This document shows positions 53,700 through 61,943 of a DNA stretch of 64,000 nucleotides, piece after piece; the first letter of the stretch is position 1; each line of letters opens with the position of its first letter. The position numbers and the translations under genes are program-made. The stretch covers positions 124,001 to 188,000 of the forward strand of contig CAWBCM010000020.1 in the NCBI GenBank assembly GCA_963787285.1. Direction: 5' to 3'. The notes below the pieces were generated by a model that had not been told where the DNA came from, did not search any database, and saw nothing but the letters and a program-made list of their open reading frames with translations. Source of the stretch: JAHEJN01 sp963787285. Lineage in GTDB: Bacteria > Actinomycetota > Acidimicrobiia > Acidimicrobiales > JAHEJN01.

Positions 53700-53908
53700 C
53701 CGACACCACCAAACCCATCACCCCGACCGACCTCCAGGCGAAGTTCGTCGAGCTCCAGCACAACGTGGAGAACGCCACCGCCGGGGCCCGTGACACGGCG
53801 AAGAAGGCGAGCCTCGTCGGTCTGTTGCTCCTGTTGATCATGGTGTACGTGCTCGGCCGCAAGCGCGGCGCGAGCGGCAAGACCGTGGTCGAAGTACGGC
53901 GCGTCTGA
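53696..53908 (+). CDS. Small single-helix membrane protein
   Basis: 70 residues: an N-terminal amphipathic part with LQAKFVELQHNVENATAGARDTAKK, one hydrophobic helix (about 41-52: VGLLLLLIMVYVLG), and a very basic C-terminal tail (RKRGASGKTV). Overlaps the preceding gene by GTGA and is followed after one base by another. Probably a partner of the preceding small membrane protein (inference). Confidence 0.6.
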   Translation: MTDTTKPITPTDLQAKFVELQHNVENATAGARDTAKKASLVGLLLLLIMVYVLGRKRGASGKTVVEVRRV

Positions 53909-53909
53909 C

Positions 53910-54167
53910 GTGGCTTCGTTCTTGCGGCTGCTCCGGCCGATGCGATTCCTGCGCCGAAAGGCGATCTACGCAGGTGTGCTCGGCGGCAACCGCAAGTGGC
54001 TCATCTGGGGAGGCGTGGCCTGGGTGCTGCACGGCTTGCGCAGCCTCTTCGGCGGTGGTTCGCCGCAACCGGTGTTCACGCAGCAGCTCGATCCCGGCGA
54101 GCGGGCCATCGTCTTGCACAATCCGGCGCCGCCCCGGAAGGCGCGCCGCGTCCGGCGTCGGGCTTGA
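53910..54167 (+). CDS. Small basic membrane-associated protein
   Basis: 85 residues with basic ends (RLLRPMRFLRRKAIYAGVL and KARRVRRRA) flanking a hydrophobic middle WLIWGGVAWVLHGLRSLFG. Possibly membrane-bound with both ends in the cytoplasm. GTG start one base after the previous stop; its own stop overlaps the trmI start (TTGA). Function is unknown. Confidence 0.6.
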   Translation: MASFLRLLRPMRFLRRKAIYAGVLGGNRKWLIWGGVAWVLHGLRSLFGGGSPQPVFTQQLDPGERAIVLHNPAPPRKARRVRRRA

Positions 54168-54952
54168 TACCCCGCACCTCGGGAGCCGAGCTCGTCCCTG
54201 GCGAACGGGTCGTGCTCACCGATCGAAAGGGTCGCCGGTACGTGGTGACACTCGAAGCCGGAGCCGAGTTCCACAGTCACACCGGCATCATCCAACACGA
54301 TGCCCTGCTCGCCGCAGGCGAGGGTGGGCGTCTCCGCACGACCGGCAACGCGGAGTACACCATCCTCCGACCGACTCTCAGCGACTTCGTGGTGAAGATG
54401 CCGCGGGGCGCGCAGGTGATCTATCCCAAGGACCTCGGCGCAATGCTGATGCTCGCCGACGTGTACCCGGGAGCTCGGGTGTTCGAGTCGGGGGTCGGCT
54501 CGGGTGCGTTGTCGATGACCCTGCTCCGGGCCGGAGCCGAGGTCACGGGCTACGAGATCCGTGAGGACTTCGCCAACCGGGCTCAGACCAACGTGGCGTC
54601 GTTTCTCGGCCAGGAGCACGTCGATCGGTACCGAGTGGAGTTGCGGAGTGCCTACGACGGCATCGACGGCACCTTCGACCGGATGGTGCTCGACCTGCCC
54701 GAGCCCTGGCAGCTGGTTCCCCACGCACTCACGACGCTTCGTCCCGGCGGCATCCTCGTGGCCTACACCCCGAGCATCACCCAGGTGCAGGAGCTACGGC
54801 GTGCGCTCGATCGCGTGGCCTTCACCCAGGTCGAGACGCTCGAGGTGTTGCACCGAGGCTGGTACGTGAGCGGCCAGGCCGTTCGACCCGATCATCGGAT
54901 GGTCGCCCACACCGCGTTTCTCACCCACGCTCGGCTGCTCGCCGCCGACTGA
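54164..54952 (+). CDS. trmI: tRNA (adenine-58-N1)-methyltransferase
   Basis: A 262-residue SAM-dependent methyltransferase that modifies A58 in the T-loop of tRNA. The N-terminal beta-domain includes LVPGERVVLTDRKGRRY and ILRPTLSDFVVKMPRGAQ; the SAM motif reads VFESGVGSGALSMTLLRAG, followed by GYEIREDFANRAQTN and LDLPEPWQLVPHALTTLRPG (catalytic DLPEPW). TTG at 54164 overlaps the preceding stop (TTGA). In Actinobacteria trmI commonly lies beside the Pup-proteasome locus, as here. A strong hairpin terminator follows. Confidence 0.93.
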   Translation: MIPRTSGAELVPGERVVLTDRKGRRYVVTLEAGAEFHSHTGIIQHDALLAAGEGGRLRTTGNAEYTILRPTLSDFVVKMPRGAQVIYPKDLGAMLMLADVYPGARVFESGVGSGALSMTLLRAGAEVTGYEIREDFANRAQTNVASFLGQEHVDRYRVELRSAYDGIDGTFDRMVLDLPEPWQLVPHALTTLRPGGILVAYTPSITQVQELRRALDRVAFTQVETLEVLHRGWYVSGQAVRPDHRMVAHTAFLTHARLLAAD

Positions 54953-54982
54953 GGTCCGGGACGGGCGGGACAGCTACGAGAA

Positions 54983-55004
54983 GAGGCGCCCTTTCGGGCG
55001 CCTC
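54983..55004. terminator. Bidirectional terminator hairpin
   Basis: GAGGCGCCC and GGGCGCCTC form a perfect 9-bp stem with a TTTC loop, placed between the convergent stops of trmI and the ferredoxin gene. This is a typical shared terminator. Confidence 0.75.
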
Positions 55005-55028
55005 GTGAACCTCATCCGTTGGTTCGGG

Positions 55029-55262
55029 TCAGATCTCGATGAAGATGCACTCGCCGGGACACTCCTCGGCGGATTCGATCGTCGCCTCTTCCTGTCCGGC
55101 GGGCACCACGGCCAGTCCCTCGGGGCCACCCGGGTCGCTGAAGACCTTGTCGCCTTCCTTCACGTACGCAAGACCGTCGTCGAGCAGCGTGAACACGTCG
55201 GGCGCGATCTCCTCGCACAGCCCGTCGCCGGTGCACAGATCTTGATCAATCCAGACCTTCAT
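55029..55262 (-). CDS. 3Fe-4S type ferredoxin
   Basis: A 77-residue ferredoxin. Cysteines in LCTGDGLCEEIAPDVF and near the end in EECPGECIF fit the actinobacterial 3Fe-4S/4Fe-4S single-cluster pattern (C..D....C ... CP). The acidic residue in place of a ligand in CTGDGLC favours a 3Fe-4S cluster. Such ferredoxins often serve cytochrome P450s; no P450 is in this window, so the partner is unknown. ATG at 55262, 192 bp from the mpa start, transcribed away from it. Confidence 0.87.
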   Translation of the reverse strand: MKVWIDQDLCTGDGLCEEIAPDVFTLLDDGLAYVKEGDKVFSDPGGPEGLAVVPAGQEEATIESAEECPGECIFIEI

Positions 55263-55454
55263 GTCGTCTCGACCTCAGGGATAGTGGAACAACCCTGCGA
55301 AGTGTAGCCAGGAATCGGGCCGAACCACGGGACGATCGCGTGTGACCGTTGTCGCATCGCTCGGGCCGTCGGCTGCACCCGGTTGGCCACCGGCTGGCGT
55401 GTATCGTCGAGGGTAGACGTCGGCATCGAACCGGGCAGAAGGGATCACGTTTCC

Positions 55455-57188
55455 GTGACATCCGATACCTCCGATCACACCGAGGAGCCACCGATCGAGA
55501 GTGGCGACGACGACGATGTCATCGTCGTTCGGCAACGACCCGATACCCAGCCGCTGCGGGTGCGGACGCTCGAGGAGCGATTGCTCGAGACCAAAGGTCA
55601 GCTCGCCCAGGCGGTGTCACAGAACGAGAAGCTCTCCTACACGCTGCGCGAGGCCCGTGATCACATTGCGGCCCTGCGCGAGGAGGTCGAGAAGCTCACC
55701 CAGCCGCCGTCGGCGTATGGAACCCTGCTCGGTCACAACGACGACGGGACCGTCGACGTGTTCTCGAGCGGCCGCAAGATTCGCGTCGCCGTGCACCCCG
55801 ACCTCACGACGGCGCTCGAGCGAGGCCAGGAAGTGGTGCTCAACGAGTCGCTGAACGTCGTCAAGGCGAGGGGCAACGACAACACCGGCGAAGTCGTCAC
55901 CATGCGCGAGGTGCTGGCCGACGGACGCCGCGCCGTCATCACCGCTCGGGCCGACGAGGAGCGGGTGGCCGAACTCTGCGATGCGCTGGTCGGCACCAAG
56001 CTGCGATCGGGCGACGCCATGCTCATGGACGTCCGTTCCGGCGTGCTGCTCGAGAAGCTGCCCCGGCCCGAGGTGGACGATCTGGTGCTCGAGGAGGTGC
56101 CCGACGTCTCCTACGGCGATGTCGGCGGGCTCGATGCCCAGATCGAGAGCATCGTCGACGCGGTCGAGCTTCCCTTCCTCCATCAGGATCTGTTCGCGGA
56201 GTATCAGCTGCCGGCTCCCAAGGGGATCCTGTTGTACGGTCCGCCGGGCTGCGGCAAAACCCTCATCGCCAAGGCGGTGGCCAACTCGCTCGCCAAGAAG
56301 GTGGCCGAGGTCAGTGGTGACGGCAAGGCCACCAGCTACTTCTACAACATCAAGGGTCCGGAGCTGCTGAACAAGTACGTGGGCGAGACCGAGCGTCAGA
56401 TTCGCCTCGTGTTCCAGCGGGCCCGTGAGAAGAGCGAGGAGGGTTGGCCGGTCATCGTGTTCTTCGACGAGATGGAGTCGTTGTTCCGGACCCGCGGCAC
56501 CGGCATCTCCTCCGACATCGAGTCGACCATCGTGCCCCAGCTGCTCGCCGAGATCGATGGCGTCGAGACGCTCAAGAACGTCATCGTGATCGGAGCCTCG
56601 AACCGTGAGGACCTGATCGATCCGGCCATCCTCCGCCCGGGCCGCCTCGACGTGAAGATCAAGATCGAGCGCCCCGACGTCGACGCGGCCGCCGCCATCT
56701 TCGGTCGGTATCTCACACCGGATCTCCCCCTGGCCGCGTCGGTCGTCGAGACCATCGGCGGGGGCGATCGCGACAAGGCCGTCCAGGGCATGATCGAACA
56801 GACCGTCACCGACATGTACGCCACCGAGGAGATCAATCAGTTCCTCGAGGTCACGTACCAGAACGGCGACAAGGAGATCATGTACTTCAAGGACTTCTCG
56901 TCGGGAGCGATGATCGAGAACATCGTGCGTCGAGCCAAGAAGCTCGCCATCAAGCGGGTGATCGACGGCGGATTGCCCGGCATCGTCCTCGAGGATCTGC
57001 TGGCGTCGGTGAGCCAGGAGTTCAAGGAACACGAGGACCTCCCCAACACCACCAATCCCGACGACTGGGCCAAGATCTCGGGCAAGAAGGGCGAACGGAT
57101 CGTCTACGTGCGCACCCTCATCAGCCAGGACAGCGACCCCCACGGCGGTCGCTCGATCGAACGAGTCGGCACCGGCCAGTACCTCTAG
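55455..57188 (+). CDS. mpa: Proteasome-associated AAA ATPase (Mpa/ARC)
   Basis: A 577-residue AAA ATPase forming a hexameric ring that unfolds pupylated proteins. An N-terminal coiled coil (about 37-82) binds Pup; two OB domains follow (about 85-200), then the AAA module with Walker A GPPGCGKT at 262-269 and Walker B VIVFFDEMES, plus SRH in ASNREDLIDPAILRPGR. The C terminus is GQYL, the motif that docks into the proteasome alpha ring. GTG at 55455 was chosen because AGAAGGGA lies upstream and the N terminus is a typical acidic lead. It starts the degradation locus. Confidence 0.95.
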   Translation: MTSDTSDHTEEPPIESGDDDDVIVVRQRPDTQPLRVRTLEERLLETKGQLAQAVSQNEKLSYTLREARDHIAALREEVEKLTQPPSAYGTLLGHNDDGTVDVFSSGRKIRVAVHPDLTTALERGQEVVLNESLNVVKARGNDNTGEVVTMREVLADGRRAVITARADEERVAELCDALVGTKLRSGDAMLMDVRSGVLLEKLPRPEVDDLVLEEVPDVSYGDVGGLDAQIESIVDAVELPFLHQDLFAEYQLPAPKGILLYGPPGCGKTLIAKAVANSLAKKVAEVSGDGKATSYFYNIKGPELLNKYVGETERQIRLVFQRAREKSEEGWPVIVFFDEMESLFRTRGTGISSDIESTIVPQLLAEIDGVETLKNVIVIGASNREDLIDPAILRPGRLDVKIKIERPDVDAAAAIFGRYLTPDLPLAASVVETIGGGDRDKAVQGMIEQTVTDMYATEEINQFLEVTYQNGDKEIMYFKDFSSGAMIENIVRRAKKLAIKRVIDGGLPGIVLEDLLASVSQEFKEHEDLPNTTNPDDWAKISGKKGERIVYVRTLISQDSDPHGGRSIERVGTGQYL

Positions 57189-57202
57189 ACCCCCCCTCCC
57201 GC

Positions 57203-57252
57203 CGAAATTGGTTTCCCCAGGCCCACAGATGGGCTGCCGCAAACCGATTTCG
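57203..57252. terminator. Large hairpin after mpa
   Basis: CGAAATTGGTTT (57203-57214) pairs with AAACCGATTTCG (57241-57252) with one G-T wobble; inside, GCCCA and TGGGC form a second stem. It lies between mpa and the convergent tautomerase gene and ends transcription in both directions. Confidence 0.7.
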
Positions 57253-57266
57253 AGGGTGAGGGGTGG

Positions 57267-57629
57267 TCAGTCGACGAGGGTGCCGCCGAAGGCGACTCGT
57301 CCTGCGGCTTCGGGTTCGAAGATGACGTGAACGTTCTCGAAGGGGCAGGTCGTGTGGGCGGCGACGGCCTCGGTCACGGCATCGACCTGGCGAACGAGGG
57401 CTTCGCCCGACGGTCGAGCTCGTGCCATGATCGTGACGAAGACCGGCGCGACCCCATCGGGAGGCCCTCCGCCGCTCTCGGCATAGTGGGAGCGAGGCAG
57501 CCGACGCAGGCGCACCCACGTTGCCCCGGTCGCGGCTCCGATCGCTGCGCCCACCGCCTCGGCGAGCTCGGCCGCGAGCCCGATCGGAGCGACGGTGTCG
57601 CTCACCAGCTCGATGTCGACGATCGGCAT
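57267..57629 (-). CDS. Tautomerase-superfamily protein
   Basis: 120 residues, longer than 62-residue 4-oxalocrotonate tautomerases but with the catalytic Pro after the initiator Met (MPIVDIELV) and a 4-OT-like beta-alpha-beta repeat. LPRSHYAESGG and VTIMARARPSGEALVRQVDA follow. Pro2 would be the general base after Met removal. Substrate unknown. It lies one base after the LLM oxidoreductase stop, so both are co-transcribed. Confidence 0.65.
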   Translation of the reverse strand: MPIVDIELVSDTVAPIGLAAELAEAVGAAIGAATGATWVRLRRLPRSHYAESGGGPPDGVAPVFVTIMARARPSGEALVRQVDAVTEAVAAHTTCPFENVHVIFEPEAAGRVAFGGTLVD

Positions 57630-57630
57630 G

Positions 57631-58602
57631 TCAGCGAAGGGCCGGGATGACCTCACCGGCGAAGAGCTCGAGGCTGCTCCGGTCGTAGGCCGCATCGGGC
57701 AGGTTGACGATGAGGTAGTCCATGCCGGCGTCCTTGTACGGCTGCACGTGCTCGACGATCTGTTCAGGCGTGCGGGCCTCGAGGCCGTAGCGGTTCACGA
57801 TGTCGTCGGGGTCGATGTAGGGGGCCATCTTGTCGCGGAACCACGCCATTTTCTCCTCGCCGGCGGCGGCATCGGGCACGCACAGCGTGGTGAGGTTCAT
57901 CGACCGGGTGATCTCGGCGAAGTCTCGGCCAACGGCGTGGCAGTGGCCCCGCAGCACCTCCGACTTGTGAGTCCAGTCGTCGACGGAGCCGCCCCAGTTC
58001 GAGTACTGCGCATACTTCGCCACCACCCGGAGGGTGAGTTGCTCACCGCCACCGGCGACCCAGGTGGGGATCGACGGCTTCTGAACCGGTTTGGGCTGGC
58101 AGATGGCGCCCGCGAGCTGGAAATACCGCCCGTCGTAGTGCACTTCGGGGTCCCGCCACATCGCCTGCATGATCTCGACACCCTCGCGGAGCATTCCGAT
58201 GCGCTCGGACGGCTTGCGAAACGGATACCCGTAGCCGGCGAACTCGTGCTCGTACCAGCCGGCGCCGATCCCCATCTCCACCCGGCCCCCCGAGATCGCA
58301 TCGATCGACGAGGCGACCTTGGCCAGGTATGCCGGGTTGCGGTACGGCGTGCAGGTGCACATCTGACCGAGGCGCACGGTGCTGGTGGTGGCGGCAAGGG
58401 CAGCCATGAGCGTCCACGCCTCGTAGGTGACCTCCTGGGTGGGAAGCGGCACCGTGTGGAAGTGATCGAACACCCACAGGCTCTCGTAGCCCGACGACTC
58501 GATCGTGTGAGCCACCGACAGCATGGTGTTCCAGTGTTCCTCGACGGGAATGCCGACGAGGTCGAGTCGCCAGCCCTGCGGTACGAACGCTCCGAAGTCC
58601 AT
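57631..58602 (-). CDS. F420-dependent LLM-class oxidoreductase
   Basis: A 323-residue luciferase-like monooxygenase-fold protein. FGAFVPQGWRLDL at the start, ESLWVFDHFHTVPLP, RLGQMCTCTPYRNPAYLAKV, ISGGRVEMGIGAGWYEHEF and WVAGGGEQLTLRVVAKYAQ match the F420-dependent branch. The nonprolyl cis motif area is present. FbiC elsewhere in the window supplies the cofactor. The substrate is unknown. TAGCGT lies exactly 7 nt before the ATG, mirrored by the dop promoter on the other strand. Confidence 0.82.
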   Translation of the reverse strand: MDFGAFVPQGWRLDLVGIPVEEHWNTMLSVAHTIESSGYESLWVFDHFHTVPLPTQEVTYEAWTLMAALAATTSTVRLGQMCTCTPYRNPAYLAKVASSIDAISGGRVEMGIGAGWYEHEFAGYGYPFRKPSERIGMLREGVEIMQAMWRDPEVHYDGRYFQLAGAICQPKPVQKPSIPTWVAGGGEQLTLRVVAKYAQYSNWGGSVDDWTHKSEVLRGHCHAVGRDFAEITRSMNLTTLCVPDAAAGEEKMAWFRDKMAPYIDPDDIVNRYGLEARTPEQIVEHVQPYKDAGMDYLIVNLPDAAYDRSSLELFAGEVIPALR

Positions 58603-58697
58603 GGTCGAGACGCTAGCCGTCGAGGCGAGCCCGGGCCGGGTGAGTCCATCGGCAGGGCTCACCCGAACCGTGGCAGCCAGCCGCTAGCGTGCGCGAC
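58603..58697. promoter_or_regulatory. Mirrored leaderless promoters and 8-bp palindrome (LLM / dop)
   Basis: TAGCGT occurs 7 nt before the LLM ATG (minus strand, complement of 58610-58615) and 7 nt before the dop ATG (58685-58690). Between them CGGGTGAG (58637-58644) and CTCACCCG (58658-58665) form an inverted repeat with a 13-nt gap, a possible operator. Confidence 0.5.
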
Positions 58698-60209
58698 ATG
58701 GCAATCCCCAAGGTGTGCGGCATCGAAACGGAGTACGGCATCGTGCACCGCGGCACGCCCGACTCCAACCCGATCGAGGCGTCGTCGCTGCTCATCCGGG
58801 CCTACCTGCACGCCATCGACCGCGAATCCGCGGCCGGTCCGGCTCCCAACGTCGCGTGGGACTTCATCGACGAGATGCCCGGCAACGACATCCGCGGCGA
58901 CGGCGCGGTCGACTCGCTCGCACCCGAGGTGGAGACCCACCTGGTCAACGCGGTGCTCACCAACGGCGCGCGGTACTACGTCGATCACGCCCACCCCGAG
59001 CTGTCGACGCCCGAATGTCGTGATGCCCGGTCGGTGGTGCTGTTCGATCGGGCGGCCGAGCTCATCGCGATCGACTCCATGCGCGCCGCCGATCTGCTCT
59101 TGCCCGAGGGTGAAAGCCTCGTGGTGTACAAGAACAACTCCGACGGCAAGGGCAACAGCTACGGCTGTCACGAGAACTACCTCCTCGACCGTTCGACTCC
59201 CTTCGGTCGCATCGTCGCCCACGCCACCGCCCATTTCGTGACCCGCTCGCTGTACACCGGTGCCGGCAAGGTCGGGTGTGAGATCCCCGGTGTGCCCTCC
59301 CGAGAGGTCCCGTTCCAGCTCACCCAGCGGGCCGATTTCTTCGAGGAGGAGGTGGGGCTCGAGACGACGCTGAAGCGGCCGATCATCAACACCCGAGACG
59401 AGCCCCATGCCGATGCCGCCAAGTACCGCCGCCTGCACGTCATCGTCGGCGACGCCAACATGTCGCAGCTGGCCACCTATCTGAAGGTCGGCACGACCTC
59501 GATCGTCCTGGCGATGGTCGAGGACGACGCCATCCCACACCGCTTCGTCTTCGCCGATCCGGTTCGAGCCCTCCAACAGGTGTCGGTCGACCTCACGCTG
59601 TCGTCGCCCATCGAGATGCACGATGGCACCAAGCAGTCGGCCCTCGACATTCAGTGGCAGTTGTACGAAGCGGCTCGCGGCTATCAGCACAGCCACGGCC
59701 TGGAGGCCGTCGACGAGGCCGTCGGCGCCGACGTGCTCGACCGGTGGGAGCAGGTGCTCGGCGCGCTCGAGACCGATCCGATGAGCCTGGCCGATCAGCT
59801 CGACTGGGTCGCCAAGTACCGCCTCATCGAGGGCTACCGGGAACGCCACGGGCTTCGCATCGGCGATGCGAAGCTGGCCGCCGTCGGGCTGCAGTACCAC
59901 GACCTACGGCCGGAGACGTCGGTATTCGAGCGGCTCGGCATGCAGACGCTGGTGAGCGACGCCGACGCCGCCGTGGCGTCCGGCACCCCACCCACCGACA
60001 CCCGCGCCTACTTCCGTGGCACGTGTCTGGCGCGCTACGCCGACCAGATCGTGGCCGCCAACTGGGATTCGCTGGTCTTCGACATCGACGACGGCGCATT
60101 GCGCCGAGTGCCGATGATCGAGCCGCTGCGTGGTACGAGGGCCCATGTGGGTACCTTGTTGGACGAGTGTGAAAGCGCAGCAGACCTGCTGGCCAAGCTC
60201 GACAGCTGA
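58698..60209 (+). CDS. dop: Pup deamidase/depupylase
   Basis: A 503-residue carboxylate-amine-ligase-fold enzyme that deamidates the C-terminal Gln of Pup to Glu and removes Pup from targets. The start CGIETEYGIVHRGTPDSNP holds the ATP/Mg Glu residues, and VDHAHPELSTPECRD the catalytic Asp that distinguishes the family; the Pup groove includes RDEPHADAAKYRRLHVIVGDANM. PafA at 62 kb is its paralogue and keeps the ligase version of these motifs. pup follows after 20 bp. Intact and the normal length. Confidence 0.95.
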   Translation: MAIPKVCGIETEYGIVHRGTPDSNPIEASSLLIRAYLHAIDRESAAGPAPNVAWDFIDEMPGNDIRGDGAVDSLAPEVETHLVNAVLTNGARYYVDHAHPELSTPECRDARSVVLFDRAAELIAIDSMRAADLLLPEGESLVVYKNNSDGKGNSYGCHENYLLDRSTPFGRIVAHATAHFVTRSLYTGAGKVGCEIPGVPSREVPFQLTQRADFFEEEVGLETTLKRPIINTRDEPHADAAKYRRLHVIVGDANMSQLATYLKVGTTSIVLAMVEDDAIPHRFVFADPVRALQQVSVDLTLSSPIEMHDGTKQSALDIQWQLYEAARGYQHSHGLEAVDEAVGADVLDRWEQVLGALETDPMSLADQLDWVAKYRLIEGYRERHGLRIGDAKLAAVGLQYHDLRPETSVFERLGMQTLVSDADAAVASGTPPTDTRAYFRGTCLARYADQIVAANWDSLVFDIDDGALRRVPMIEPLRGTRAHVGTLLDECESAADLLAKLDS

Positions 60210-60229
60210 TCGCTTCCGAAGGAGACACC

Positions 60230-60427
60230 ATGGCCGAACGTGAACAGAAACAGCGCTCAACCAGCCGGGAAGAAGAAACCGTCGAGGTCGACGACGCCCC
60301 CACCGGCTCCGAGTCGGGCGAAAAGCTGAAGGCCGAGCTCGACGATCTCCTCGACGAGATCGACGGCGTGCTCGAGACCAATGCGGAGGACTTCGTCAAG
60401 TCCTACATCCAGAAGGGCGGCCAGTGA
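60230..60427 (+). CDS. pup: Prokaryotic ubiquitin-like protein Pup
   Basis: A 65-residue intrinsically disordered modifier: an acidic, Arg-rich first half and helix LKAELDDLLDEIDGVLETNA that threads onto Mpa. It ends IQKGGQ, so the terminal Gln must be deamidated by Dop to give a ligatable Glu. Its stop overlaps the prcB start (GTGA), so Pup and proteasome are translated together. GGAG precedes the ATG. One of the strongest family calls here, because of length, charge pattern and GGQ. Confidence 0.95.
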   Translation: MAEREQKQRSTSREEETVEVDDAPTGSESGEKLKAELDDLLDEIDGVLETNAEDFVKSYIQKGGQ

Positions 60428-61219
60428 GCCTGCCGCTCTATGATCCCGCCAGCGATCCCGGTCCCAGCTTCATCGGACTCCTCCGTCGGGCCGGACTGGA
60501 GATGGCCGTACCCACCGAGAACGTGAGCGACCGCCTGCCGATCACCCACGGCACCACGGTGTTGGCCATCCGCTCGAGCAGCGGTGTCGTCATGGCCGGC
60601 GACCGTCGAGCCACGTCGGGCAATCTCATCAGTCATCGCCACATCGAGAAGGTCTTTCCCGCCGACCGTCACTCCGGTATCGCCATCGCCGGAGCGGCCG
60701 GGCCCGCCATCGAGATGGTCAAGCTCTTCCAGCTGCAGCTCGAGCACTACGAGAAGGTCGAGGGCAACGCCCTGAGCCTCGAGGGCAAGGCCAATCAGCT
60801 CGGCCAGATGATCCGCAATCATCTCGGCATGGCCATGCAGGGGCTGGCCGTGGTGCCGCTGTTCGCCGGCTACGACCATCGACGCGAGCAGGGCCGGCTC
60901 TTCCAGTACGACATCACCGGGGGCCGCTACGAGGAGCACAACCATGCGAGCACCGGGTCGGGCAGCCTGCATGCCGGCCAGGTGCTCAAGTTGGGCTGGG
61001 CGCCCGACATGACCGCTGATGCCGCCATCGATCTGGCCATGTCGGCGCTCGAGCAGGCCGCCGATTCCGACAGCGCCACCGGAGGCCCCGACCTGGTGCG
61101 GGGTATCTATCCCGATCGTCGCCACGATCGACGCCGACGGCTTCACCGCGCTCGAAGACGACGATGTCGAGGCTCGCTTCCAGGCCATTCTCCAAGCGCG
61201 AACGCAGCAGACCCGATGA
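60424..61219 (+). CDS. prcB: Proteasome beta subunit, one-base frameshift near 61111
   Basis: The catalytic subunit of the 20S core. A propeptide (1-43) ends in THG and the N-terminal nucleophile is Thr44 in THGTTVLAIRSSSG, with GVVMAGDRRATSGN containing the Asp and Lys/Arg pattern. The frame is intact until GIYP at about 61111, where CCC in TATCCCGATC carries one extra base: without it the product continues IVATIDADGFTALEDDDVEARF and stops at 61219, giving about 264 residues. The start is GTG (pup overlap). The uncorrected frame reads straight into prcA. Confidence 0.87.
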
Positions 61220-61894
61220 CCACTCCGTTCTACGTCGCGCCCGAACAGCTGATGAAGGACCGCGCCGACTACGCGCGCAAGGGCATCGCCAGGGGCCGCA
61301 GCCTGGTGGCGCTGTCCTACGACGACGGGATCCTGATCGTCGCCGAGAACCGCTCGAACACGCTTCGGAAGGTGAGCGAGATCTACGACCGCATCGCGTT
61401 CGGCGGCGTCGGCAAGTACAACGAGTTCGATCAGCTCCGCATCGCCGGCGTGCGTCATGCCGATCTCAAGGGATACTCCTACAGCCGGGAGGACGTCGAT
61501 GCGCAGAGCCTGGCCAATCAGTACGCACAGATACTCGGCCAGATCTTCACCCACGAGATGAAGCCGATGGAGGTCGAGATCCTGGTCGCCGAGATCGGCG
61601 AGGGTCCCGAGCACGATCAGATGTTCCACATTCGCTACGACGGCACCGTCGACGACGAGTCGGAGCACGTGGTGCTCGGCGGCGAAGCCGAGGCCATCAG
61701 CGAGCGAGTCGCCGCCGCCTACGAGGCGGGCATGTCACTCGCACGCCGCGCTCAACGCAGCCGTCGGCGCGCTGGCCGGCCCAGAGGGAACGTTGACCGC
61801 CCCCGATCTCGAGGTCGCCGTGCTCGCTCGCGGCAACGGTCGGCGCACCTTCTCCCGCATCGAAGGCGACGAACTCACGGCGTTGCTGGCCTGA
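61216..61894 (+). CDS. prcA: Proteasome alpha subunit, one-base frameshift near 61741
   Basis: The non-catalytic outer-ring subunit that receives Mpa. Its family features are MTTPFYVAPEQLMKDRADYA, KGIARGRSLVALSYDDGILI and FDQLRIAGVRHADLKGYSYS. The frame shifts after AGMSL, where one extra G at 61741 breaks the sequence; the intended end HAALNAAVGALAGPEG..RRTFSRIEGDELTALLA is in the next frame, with TGA at 61892. Corrected length is 225 residues. ATG overlaps the prcB stop (ATGA). Confidence 0.85.
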
Positions 61895-61943
61895 GCGGGC
61901 GGTGGCGGTTTCCGGCCGTCGGAGCCAGTACCGTGACCGGAGC

